In this document: piece by piece, positions 18,756-25,696 of the stretch
Position numbering within the stretch: the stretch's first letter is position 1
How the letters are laid out: each line of letters begins with the position of its first letter
From: Terriglobia bacterium
GTDB lineage: Bacteria; Acidobacteriota; Terriglobia; Bryobacterales; Bryobacteraceae
DNA length: 64,000 bases
Assembly (NCBI GenBank): GCA_020073345.1
Contig: JAIQFI010000020.1
Span: forward strand, 33,231-97,230
Direction of reading: 5' to 3'
Notes under the pieces: model-generated
What the model was told of the DNA's origin: nothing
The model's database searches: none
What the model saw: the letters and a program-made list of their open reading frames with translations, nothing else
Made by a program: the position numbers and the translations under genes

Positions 18756-19019
18756 CTAGAATTTATCCCGGCACGCCGCTGAACAGAAGTAATACGTCTC
18801 TCCGCCCTTGGTTTTCTGCATGGCAGTGGCCATTGATACGAAGGTTCCGCACACCGGGTCCTTCTTGAGTGACTGCGGCGCCTGACCGCCTGGAGCACTG
18901 GAAGACGGCGGGGCTGGGGATGGCGATCCGCCCGAAAAAGCCTTGCCGACCGCCTCGAATACGGATCGCAGCAGGGTCAGAATAATGACCCCGACGACCA
19001 CGTAGAAGATCAGCCGCAT
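18756..19019 (-). CDS. Small membrane-anchored YHS/TRASH-like protein
   Basis: The 87-residue product has one N-terminal membrane helix (about 3-20), a Pro/Ser-rich linker and a C-terminal module with DPVCGTFVSMA and YYFCSAACRDKF. The Cys-x(n)-Cys-x3-Cys arrangement is typical of YHS/TRASH-like metal-binding domains found in copper-handling proteins. It follows the TPR gene by nine bases on the same strand and is probably co-transcribed with it. Metal identity is inferred from the family only. Confidence 0.75.
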   Translation of the reverse strand: MRLIFYVVVGVIILTLLRSVFEAVGKAFSGGSPSPAPPSSSAPGGQAPQSLKKDPVCGTFVSMATAMQKTKGGETYYFCSAACRDKF

Positions 19020-19028
19020 GACTGCGCG

Positions 19029-20177
19029 CTACTTCGATTTCTTCTGGTTCGCTGGCTGTTTGGCAGCCTTCGGGGCGCCCGGACGCTCAAAGCTGGTTTG
19101 CACCGAGGCGCCCAGTTGTTCGAGGAGGGCCTTGGCGCCTTCCGCATTAGCGCCGTCCGGTCTCATCGCCAGATACTTCTGAAGCGCGTCCGCGGTTCCC
19201 GCGGGAGCCGCCATTTTCTGGTCCGCGCCCACCGTAGCCCGGCCTATCAGAACCAAGCCGAGCTGGTAGTACGCATCGGCGTAATTTGGATCCAGCTCAA
19301 TGGCTTTCTTGAAGGCCGTTTCCGCCGCTTCGCTTTGGTTGGTGTTGACGTACACCGCGCCGAGGTTGTAGTAATACTTGCCGGCCTGCGGCGGATCCAG
19401 TTGCGCGGCCCTGGTCAGCTCCGCCTGGGCTAGATCCAGCTTTTTGCCCTTCGCCAGCGCCAGCGCATAGTTGTTGTGGTAGTTGGGATCCTCGCTCTTA
19501 AGCTCAACGGCCTTGGCGTACGCTGCAATACCCTTGTCGATGTTCCCCTGTTGTTCGGCGCCGCTCTTGCTATCGGCCAGCCCCATGTAGGATTCCCCCA
19601 GCTGCGCCCACACCACGTGCTGGGTCGGGGCCATCGTGCTGGCTTTCTCCAGATTCTCGACGGCCACGGGGAAGTTCTTGGCGTTCTTGGCTTCCATGCC
19701 GGCGTTGAAGGCATCCTGCAATGCCTTGTCCTTGGCCATGGCTGCTTCCTGTTCCTTCAACTTCCTCTCATACTCGGCCCGCTGCTCCTTGGTCATCGCC
19801 GTATCTTCTTTGGCCGGCGCGGCTCCCGGGGCGCCAGCCGCTGCCACGGGCTCGGGCGGTTTGGAAAGATCGAACGCCAGCGGGGGGTTATCGCCCGGAC
19901 GCGGACGCACACCGGCCATCTGGCTCACTTCCTTCCCGTCCACGATCAGCGTGACGTTATACACGCCGGTCGGCAGATTCGCATAGAGGAAGTGTCCTTT
20001 TTTGTCGGTCTTGACATTGAAGCTCTGTTTGATGTCGGTACGGTCCAGCTTGATCTGCGCGCCCTGGAGCGGCTTGCCGTCCGGCCCTTTCACATCTCCT
20101 TGGATGTTCGAAGTCTGCGCGAAGCCAACGGCTGCGAACACGAACACGGGAGCTAGTGCCAAAAGTTTACGCGACAT
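19029..20177 (-). CDS. Secreted TPR protein with carboxypeptidase-regulatory-like domain
   Basis: From the ATG at 20177 the product is 382 residues with a signal peptide (MSRKLLALAPVFVFAAVGFAQ). A beta-sandwich regulatory-like domain follows (NIQGDVKGPDGKPLQGAQIKLDRT to PTGVYNVTL), then a charged linker, and at least four TPR units from about residue 150, for example YYYNLGAVYVNTNQSEAAETAFKKAIELDPNY. The tail is Lys-rich. It is likely a periplasmic scaffold; no enzymatic motif is seen. The frame could also start at 20213, but the later Met directly precedes the signal peptide. Confidence 0.8.
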   Translation of the reverse strand: MSRKLLALAPVFVFAAVGFAQTSNIQGDVKGPDGKPLQGAQIKLDRTDIKQSFNVKTDKKGHFLYANLPTGVYNVTLIVDGKEVSQMAGVRPRPGDNPPLAFDLSKPPEPVAAAGAPGAAPAKEDTAMTKEQRAEYERKLKEQEAAMAKDKALQDAFNAGMEAKNAKNFPVAVENLEKASTMAPTQHVVWAQLGESYMGLADSKSGAEQQGNIDKGIAAYAKAVELKSEDPNYHNNYALALAKGKKLDLAQAELTRAAQLDPPQAGKYYYNLGAVYVNTNQSEAAETAFKKAIELDPNYADAYYQLGLVLIGRATVGADQKMAAPAGTADALQKYLAMRPDGANAEGAKALLEQLGASVQTSFERPGAPKAAKQPANQKKSK

Positions 20178-20293
20178 AGCTTGGGCGAACATATGTTGAA
20201 GGACCTCCAGCAATCCAGTGGGAGAGTTTCCATGTCCAGCATACTACACGGCCCGGATGCGATCAAAAGCCGTGCACTGTGCTCATCTCGATC

Positions 20294-21103
20294 TCACTGG
20301 CCCGGCTCTCGCTCCAACTGGAGGCCGGTTTCGCGGTCCTTGCGTGCGCCGGCCAGGTCGCCGATCGCCTCGCGAGACTTCGCGCGCGTATAGTACCCCA
20401 TCGGACTGGTCGGGTAAAAGGCGATCATCCGATCCAGATCCTCAATGGCCATCGCGTGTTCCCCCAGCAACTGGTAGGTGGCGGCCCGCTGGAAATAGTT
20501 GTTCAGATCCGGCGAGAGTTCCACCGCGCGGTTGAAATCCTCCCGGGACTTTGAAAGGTTCCCCGTTTCTCGGAATGCCATTCCTCGCAGAGTGTACGCA
20601 TAGGCGAGCTGGGGATCCCGGGCGATCGCTTCTCCGCAATCGGCGATAACCGCTCGGTAGTCCATCTGCGTGAGGCGGACCCCGGCTCGTTCCAGGAACG
20701 CCTCCGGACTGGCCGGCTGGAGCTGGATGACCTTGGTGAAGTCCTGGATCCCCGCATCCAGGTTGGTTAGCGCCAGCTGGGCGCGCCCTCTCAGCAGGTA
20801 GGCGTCCGCCAAGTCTCGTTTGAGCGAGATCGCACGATCCAATGAAAGAATGGCTTCTGTGTATCGAGTAGTTTTGAGGAAACGTTGGCCTGCATCCAGG
20901 GCTTGCTGCGCTTCGAGCGGGGCCGTCGAGATCCGGTAGATCCAGATCGCCGCAAGCACGGACAGGACTGCCGCCCCCGCGACGGCCACCACGATCCGGC
21001 GTTTCCGCCGCGCGAAATCTTCGGCCGACATGGGCTCAAGAGGCACCGGCCCTTCGCGCGAGACGGCTTCCCCAGGTTGGGGAGTTTCCTTCTCCACACC
21101 CAT
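20294..21103 (-). CDS. Membrane-anchored TPR protein
   Basis: From the ATG at 21103 the product is 269 residues: a charged cytoplasmic N-terminus containing ARRKRRIVVAV, one membrane helix, and then about five to six TPR repeats (for example TRYTEAILSLDRAISLKRDLADAYLLRGRAQLAL) filling the rest. It is probably a protein-protein interaction module on the outer face of the inner membrane. There are 80 bases to the next gene downstream on the same strand, which is also a TPR protein. No other domain is recognised. Confidence 0.78.
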   Translation of the reverse strand: MGVEKETPQPGEAVSREGPVPLEPMSAEDFARRKRRIVVAVAGAAVLSVLAAIWIYRISTAPLEAQQALDAGQRFLKTTRYTEAILSLDRAISLKRDLADAYLLRGRAQLALTNLDAGIQDFTKVIQLQPASPEAFLERAGVRLTQMDYRAVIADCGEAIARDPQLAYAYTLRGMAFRETGNLSKSREDFNRAVELSPDLNNYFQRAATYQLLGEHAMAIEDLDRMIAFYPTSPMGYYTRAKSREAIGDLAGARKDRETGLQLEREPGQ

Positions 21104-21388
21104 ATCATAACGGCGAAACCGCCAGATGAGTCGGATTTGGCGGAAAAGCACGCCCGCTCATCACCATACGGGCTTATGCACGGGTTCTTTTATTCCCCCG
21201 GGATCCTCGGGTAAGGGGATTGGAGGACCCTTTTCCGTCATATTCCGTCATAGTACTGGTACTGATGACCGCAAAGAAGTGATCCAGAAAGTGATTGCTC
21301 TGGTTTACAATAAGTCGGTACACTGAGTTGAGAGAACACACTCTTACAAAGAAACAAGGTGAAGAGTGATCGGCCGGAGGATGCGAAA

Positions 21389-22144
21389 GTGAGAGTCGCG
21401 GGTAGCGCACTGCTGTTACTGGGGCTCTGTCTTGGCCCCGCACCCACGCTGCGCGCCACTACAGTTTTTTCCGGAGCCGGTGGTAAAGGCACCATCGGAA
21501 ATTCGCTCAGTTTCAACGGCAGTGACTTTTTGATCACGGCGTCCGCCTGGTCGCTGTCAAACTTAGACACTTCAACCACTTTCGCGCAGGCAGCGCTGGG
21601 ACAGTGGTCGGCCGGGTTAGCTGTGTGCGATTCCGGTGAATTTGCGAGCTGCAGTTCGCCGAACCACGCGGTCGATAACTCCGGGTACAAAGACTTTGTG
21701 TTGTTACAAACCAATCGGGCGCTCAGTTCCATTCAGTTGGTGCTGAGTCCCTTCGGCCAGGGTCGCGATACGGACATCACCTATTTCGTTGGGAATTGCA
21801 CTGGCACTTGTAGCCCGCTCGGGATGACCGCTGCGAATTTGCAAACGCTCTTTACTCCCGGACACTTTATCGGACCGGTCAACTCTTTCGACGGCAGTGG
21901 GGCCAATAGCGCCACAGGCACGGTGAACCTCAATCTTGGTGTGACGGGCAGCAGCGTTAATTGGATCTTGATTAGCGCCACCACCGCGAGCTACTTAGGC
22001 GATAGCAGGTATTCGCAGTATAACGACTACTTCAAAATCAACGGCGTCGGCACGCCCGAACCGGCGACTTTCGGATTGGCCGGCGCGGCCCTGCTGGCCA
22101 TGGGATTGCTCGGAGTCCGAAAGAAGCGCTCCAGCACCAGCTAA
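21389..22144 (+). CDS. PEP-CTERM sorting-domain secreted protein
   Basis: A GTG at 21389 sits eight bases after a perfect GGAGG and opens directly onto a signal peptide (VRVAGSALLLLGLCLGPAPTLRA), so I prefer it to the GTG at 21359. The mature part is Ser/Thr/Gly-rich with paired Cys (VCDSGEFASCSSP, GNCTGTCSP). It ends with TPEPATFGLAGAALLAMGLLGVRKKR, the PEP motif, hydrophobic helix and basic tail recognised by exosortase. It is therefore exported and probably processed and anchored or released at the cell surface. No exosortase gene is in the window. The function of the body is unknown. Confidence 0.85.
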   Translation: MRVAGSALLLLGLCLGPAPTLRATTVFSGAGGKGTIGNSLSFNGSDFLITASAWSLSNLDTSTTFAQAALGQWSAGLAVCDSGEFASCSSPNHAVDNSGYKDFVLLQTNRALSSIQLVLSPFGQGRDTDITYFVGNCTGTCSPLGMTAANLQTLFTPGHFIGPVNSFDGSGANSATGTVNLNLGVTGSSVNWILISATTASYLGDSRYSQYNDYFKINGVGTPEPATFGLAGAALLAMGLLGVRKKRSSTS

Positions 22145-22167
22145 TACAGGCTTATCTCGCTGCATAG

Positions 22168-22203
22168 AAACCCGTCCGGAACTCTGGACGGGTTTTGCTT
22201 TTT
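22168..22203 (+). terminator. Rho-independent terminator after the PEP-CTERM gene
   Basis: A perfect 10-base-pair stem (AAACCCGTCC with GGACGGGTTT, 22168-22177 and 22186-22195) has an 8-base loop and is followed by TGCTTTTT. It begins about 24 bases after the stop codon. Confidence 0.85.
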
Positions 22204-22279
22204 GCGGCCATAAGCTTGCATCCTGACAGCGGTGCCATGCGTCGAATCTGATATACAATATCGGACACAGGGTTGTGTG

Positions 22280-23140
22280 ATGCGGGGATTTCTATTCTAT
22301 TTGTTCGCCTTCGTGGCGGCGGCCGAATCTGTATCGGCAAAAACACCCGAGTGGGACCGCGCGCACGAGCTTTATCAGCGCACCGAGTACGCCCAGGCTT
22401 TGGCGATACTCGACCGGATCCCCGAAAAGGACGTGGATACCCTGCAGCTCGCCGGCCAGTGCCATTTCATGCGAGGCGACTATAAGCAGGCCAACGAAGC
22501 CTTCGAGAAGGCTTTGGCGTTGGCGCCCCGAAGCTCCGAGCTGCATCGGCTGATAGGCACGGTTTATGGGCGCCGCGCCGAAACCGGCAGCGTGTTTACG
22601 GCTCCCGGAAACGCCCGAAAAGCCCACCAGTACTTCGAAGAGGCGGTGGAGCTGGACCCCAACAATCGCGAGGCTGTCGCCAATCTGTTCGAATACTACC
22701 TGGAGGCGCCCGGCATCATGGGAGGCGGCATTGATAAGGCGGAGACTCTGGTCAAACATATCGCCAAGCTGAACCCGGCCGCGGCGTTTCACGCTCAAGC
22801 CCAATTGGAGAGCAAGCGAAAGCGCTATGACGTCGCCGAAGCCGAGTTGCGTCATGCCATTCAGGTAGCGCCTCAGGACGTCGGGCGCCTGATCGATCTG
22901 GCCAAGTTCCTGTCCGACCGCGGACGGATGAAGGAGAGCGACGAGAAGTTCGCGGAGGCCGCGCGCCTGGCGCCCAGCAGCCCTCAATTGCTGTTCGCCC
23001 GTGCCGAGACCTTCATCCAGCAAAAGCGCAATTTGAGCGACGCTCGCCAGTTGTTGGAGCGCTACCTGGCCAGTCCGCTGACGCCCGAAGATCCGCCGCG
23101 CGAGGACGCTCGCGCCCTGCTCAGCAAAGCAGGGGGCTGA
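22280..23140 (+). CDS. Secreted TPR protein
   Basis: From the ATG at 22280 the product is 286 residues with a signal peptide (MRGFLFYLFAFVAAAESVSA). It consists of tetratricopeptide repeats, for example YKQANEAFEKALALAPRSSELHRLIGTVYG and YDVAEAELRHAIQVAPQDV. It is 12 bases upstream of a MacB-like permease, so the two are likely co-transcribed and this protein may be a periplasmic partner of that permease; that role is inference. The frame extends upstream to 22232, but those residues precede the signal peptide. Confidence 0.78.
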   Translation: MRGFLFYLFAFVAAAESVSAKTPEWDRAHELYQRTEYAQALAILDRIPEKDVDTLQLAGQCHFMRGDYKQANEAFEKALALAPRSSELHRLIGTVYGRRAETGSVFTAPGNARKAHQYFEEAVELDPNNREAVANLFEYYLEAPGIMGGGIDKAETLVKHIAKLNPAAAFHAQAQLESKRKRYDVAEAELRHAIQVAPQDVGRLIDLAKFLSDRGRMKESDEKFAEAARLAPSSPQLLFARAETFIQQKRNLSDARQLLERYLASPLTPEDPPREDARALLSKAGG

Positions 23141-23152
23141 TGTTCCACCCCC

Positions 23153-24361
23153 ATGTTTCATATTGAAGCGCTGCGCTCCAGCGTCCAGGCGCTGCGCGCG
23201 AATAAATTCCGCGCGTTCCTCACCGCCCTCGGCCTGGTGATCGGCAATGCCTCGGTCATCCTGGTGGTCACCATTTCGCTTACCAGCCGCGACTACGTGC
23301 TGGATCAGATCCAGGCCATCGGGTCCAACATGATTTACGCGCAGTTCGATGGCGGGAACAATCCTGCCATGGCTGTCGCAGACGCCGATTACCTCAAGGT
23401 CGCCGACGTGCAGGCCGTGCGCGATCAGCTTGGCTCGCGCATCGTCGCCGCCACCGGCGTCATGAATAATTTTGACCGGATGCGCATTGAGGGACGCGAG
23501 GAAGACGTCTCCATCATCGGTGCCGACGAGTATTACCCCCAGGTGCGTAATCTCGCATTGCTGGCTGGACGGTTTGTAGACGCCGGAGACATCGAGGGCC
23601 ACAATCACGTCGTCATGCTGACCGAGCGTCTGGCCAAGCGGCTGTTTGGCGGCCAGTCTCAGGCGGTTGGCCAGACCATCAAGATTCACGGCCTGCAATT
23701 CGACGTCATCGGTACGTTTAAGGAACGGACCAGCACCCTGGGACAATCGGAAATCACGGGCGAAAACGTTCTCATTCCGACCACCGTTCTGAGAAACTTC
23801 ACTTCCCTCGAACGCATCGACCCGCTGTATGTGCAGGCGCACACCACGGGCGACGTGGATGCGGTGACCCAACGGGTCCGGACGATTCTTGAAGGCCGGC
23901 ACCGCGCGGGGGCGCGCTACAAGGTCGAGAATCTGTCGGAGATCCTGAACGCGGCCAAGAATATCGCGAAGATCATGACGGTGGTGCTCATCCTGGTCAG
24001 CGCGATCGCCCTGATCATCTCGGGAATCGGCATCATGAACATCATGCTGGTGACGGTTACCGAGCGGACGCGCGAGATCGGCCTGCGCATGGCGGTGGGC
24101 GCCGCCCGCCGCGATGTACTGGAGCAATTTCTCTCGGAAGCCGTGCTGATCAGCCTGGGCGGCGGCCTGGCCGGTATCGCGCTGGGCGTCGCGATTCCGC
24201 TGGCGGTGAATCACTACGTCGAAGGCGTCACGATCCCCATATCCGTGACTTCGATTGTGGTGGCTCTGGTCGTATCGATGTTGGTGGGGCTCGTGTTCGG
24301 GCTGCTGCCCGCTAATCGCGCAGCAAGACTCAATCCGACCGAAGCATTAAGATATGAATGA
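23153..24361 (+). CDS. MacB/FtsX-type ABC transporter permease without an adjacent ATPase
   Basis: A 402-residue protein of the standard single-copy MacB permease layout: membrane helix 1 (about 20-42), a periplasmic MacB_PCD domain (about 50-245), and three C-terminal helices containing ISGIGIMNIMLVTVTERTREIGLRMAVGA, the conserved cytoplasmic coupling segment. It ends LNPTEALRYE, the usual tail. Homologues export peptides, macrolides or lipoproteins by mechanotransmission. No ATPase or membrane-fusion gene is adjacent; neighbours are a secreted TPR protein and an exported hypothetical. Confidence 0.88.
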   Translation: MFHIEALRSSVQALRANKFRAFLTALGLVIGNASVILVVTISLTSRDYVLDQIQAIGSNMIYAQFDGGNNPAMAVADADYLKVADVQAVRDQLGSRIVAATGVMNNFDRMRIEGREEDVSIIGADEYYPQVRNLALLAGRFVDAGDIEGHNHVVMLTERLAKRLFGGQSQAVGQTIKIHGLQFDVIGTFKERTSTLGQSEITGENVLIPTTVLRNFTSLERIDPLYVQAHTTGDVDAVTQRVRTILEGRHRAGARYKVENLSEILNAAKNIAKIMTVVLILVSAIALIISGIGIMNIMLVTVTERTREIGLRMAVGAARRDVLEQFLSEAVLISLGGGLAGIALGVAIPLAVNHYVEGVTIPISVTSIVVALVVSMLVGLVFGLLPANRAARLNPTEALRYE

Positions 24362-24364
24362 CCT

Positions 24365-25048
24365 ATGGCGGTGAAGGTCCTAATTCCCGCTATCTTGCTT
24401 TTCTTGAGCTCGAGGGCCCCCGGCCAAGGTCTGCCCAAGTTCATGGGCCGCGAAGTCACGATCACGGAACCTGCGCTAGATGCGGATGGTTTTTTCCCGA
24501 AAGGTCCCGCGTCCGTCTGCATTGAAGGGCCTCCGCAGCGGCAATGCTACACCGCGCCTAAAGACTTTGGGAGAGACCCACAAGTAACCCTGATCCAAGT
24601 AGAGAAAGACATGCCCGCTCTACTCTTCTCCGCGGCGAGCGGCGGAGTCAGCGGCTTTGGAATTAATTTTGCCTTACTGCGCCCTGGCAAGGGAAATAAC
24701 TTGGAGAACCTCTTCTTATCAGACCTATCGGTTTCAAACCAAAGCCAGCACGCATTTTGGACCGAGTCCGCAATCTCCAATGCACCGATATTCCTGACGG
24801 CAGAGTACAGCTTTGGTCCTGACGAAGGCCACTACGGCGAGCATCGATTCGTGGTTTCAGCCTATATTCGGAAGCCGTCATCGATGATTGACGGCGTCTA
24901 CTACTGGCTCGAAGATCAATACCTGACCATCCGCAAGTACGATCTGGATGCGAATGCGGATATTCTTGCTTCAGAAAAGCAAGAGATCCTCGCACGTCTC
25001 GCGCGAGTTAAGGCCGAGACCGAACGCCAGAAGCGAACGCCCCGTTAG
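24365..25048 (+). CDS. Hypothetical exported protein
   Basis: The 227-residue product has a probable signal peptide (MAVKVLIPAILLFLSSRAPG) and no domain that I recognise. It has one close Cys pair (VCIEGPPQRQCYT), possibly a disulphide, and a charged helical C-terminus. It starts three bases after the permease stop, implying co-transcription. The function is unknown. Confidence 0.6.
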   Translation: MAVKVLIPAILLFLSSRAPGQGLPKFMGREVTITEPALDADGFFPKGPASVCIEGPPQRQCYTAPKDFGRDPQVTLIQVEKDMPALLFSAASGGVSGFGINFALLRPGKGNNLENLFLSDLSVSNQSQHAFWTESAISNAPIFLTAEYSFGPDEGHYGEHRFVVSAYIRKPSSMIDGVYYWLEDQYLTIRKYDLDANADILASEKQEILARLARVKAETERQKRTPR

Positions 25049-25127
25049 AGGGTGGTGCGCTAGATCACACTTTTAGCGCACTGCCCGTTAGAGGACCGTC
25101 GGGAAAGCCATGTGGTAAAGTTGCAGC

Positions 25128-25355
25128 ATGAAGTTCCCAGCACGCATCGAAGCCAAACCCTCGGTGATGATGGGCAAGCCGTGCGTGAAGGGCACCCGCA
25201 TCCCGGTCTATCTCCTGCTGGAAAAGATGGCGGCCGGAGAAACGTCTGAGCAACTGCTCGCTGCCTACCCCCAGCTTGCCATTGAGGATCTGCGGGCGTG
25301 TTTGGAATACGCCGCGGCGTTGGCCGCTGACGAAGTCATTCTTGCCGAAGCGTGA
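25128..25355 (+). CDS. DUF433-family antitoxin-like protein
   Basis: The 75-residue product contains KPCVKGTRIPVYLLLEKMAAGETSEQLLAAYPQLAIEDLRACLEYAA, the hallmark of DUF433 proteins, the DNA-binding antitoxins of VapB45/DUF5615 pairs. The partner toxin gene normally starts within the antitoxin stop codon. Here a GTG at 25352 does overlap the TGA and reads VKLLL, but the frame then loses all resemblance to a toxin and runs into the end of the opposite-strand gene. The antitoxin therefore seems orphaned. Confidence 0.8.
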   Translation: MKFPARIEAKPSVMMGKPCVKGTRIPVYLLLEKMAAGETSEQLLAAYPQLAIEDLRACLEYAAALAADEVILAEA

Positions 25356-25376
25356 AGCTCCTGCTGCTGGTCACGG

Positions 25377-25691
25377 TCAATCCCCCCGACCTTCCTCGAT
25401 CTCCTGAGGGATTCGCAGCAATCGCTCTGCGAAGCGCTCCGTTGCCTGACGATCACCCGTGAGTCCCATGTGCTCGGTCTCTAGCCGCCAGAGATAGTCG
25501 TAAAGCTCGTGCCGGGGACGGCGAGTGATGAGCAACGTGTAGATATGGGGAGCATAAGAATCATACTCGTCCTGAGCCTCCGGAAAATGTTTAACGCCGA
25601 TCGGGTCCCACTCGCTGAGAAGAGCTGTTTTGATGGACTTGAGATATCGTTCGGCTTCAGCCAATGTTGCTTTGCGGGATGAATCGCGCAC
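25377..25691 (-). CDS. Small conserved hypothetical protein downstream of aceE
   Basis: The 104-residue, soluble, helical product has a distinctive core, WDPIGVKHFPEAQDEYDSYAP, followed by a basic segment and LWRLETEHMGL. I recall similar proteins of about 100 residues in diverse bacteria without assigned function. It begins five bases after the aceE stop on the same strand and is probably co-transcribed with it. Its 3' end abuts the DUF433 region. Confidence 0.65.
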   Translation of the reverse strand: MRDSSRKATLAEAERYLKSIKTALLSEWDPIGVKHFPEAQDEYDSYAPHIYTLLITRRPRHELYDYLWRLETEHMGLTGDRQATERFAERLLRIPQEIEEGRGD

Positions 25692-25696
25692 TGCGC

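Noticed and set aside
21240..21345. A promoter before the PEP-CTERM gene
   Set aside because: A TACAAT-like box exists near 21304, but no -35 box at correct spacing; not supportable.
22292..24214. A 640-codon open frame antisense to the TPR and permease genes
   Set aside because: It spans two real genes on the other strand, has no ribosome site or domain, and shows the biased composition of an antisense shadow.
25352..25462. A complete toxin gene after the DUF433 antitoxin
   Set aside because: Only the first five residues look toxin-like; the remaining short frame overlaps the opposite gene and has no conserved acidic residues.
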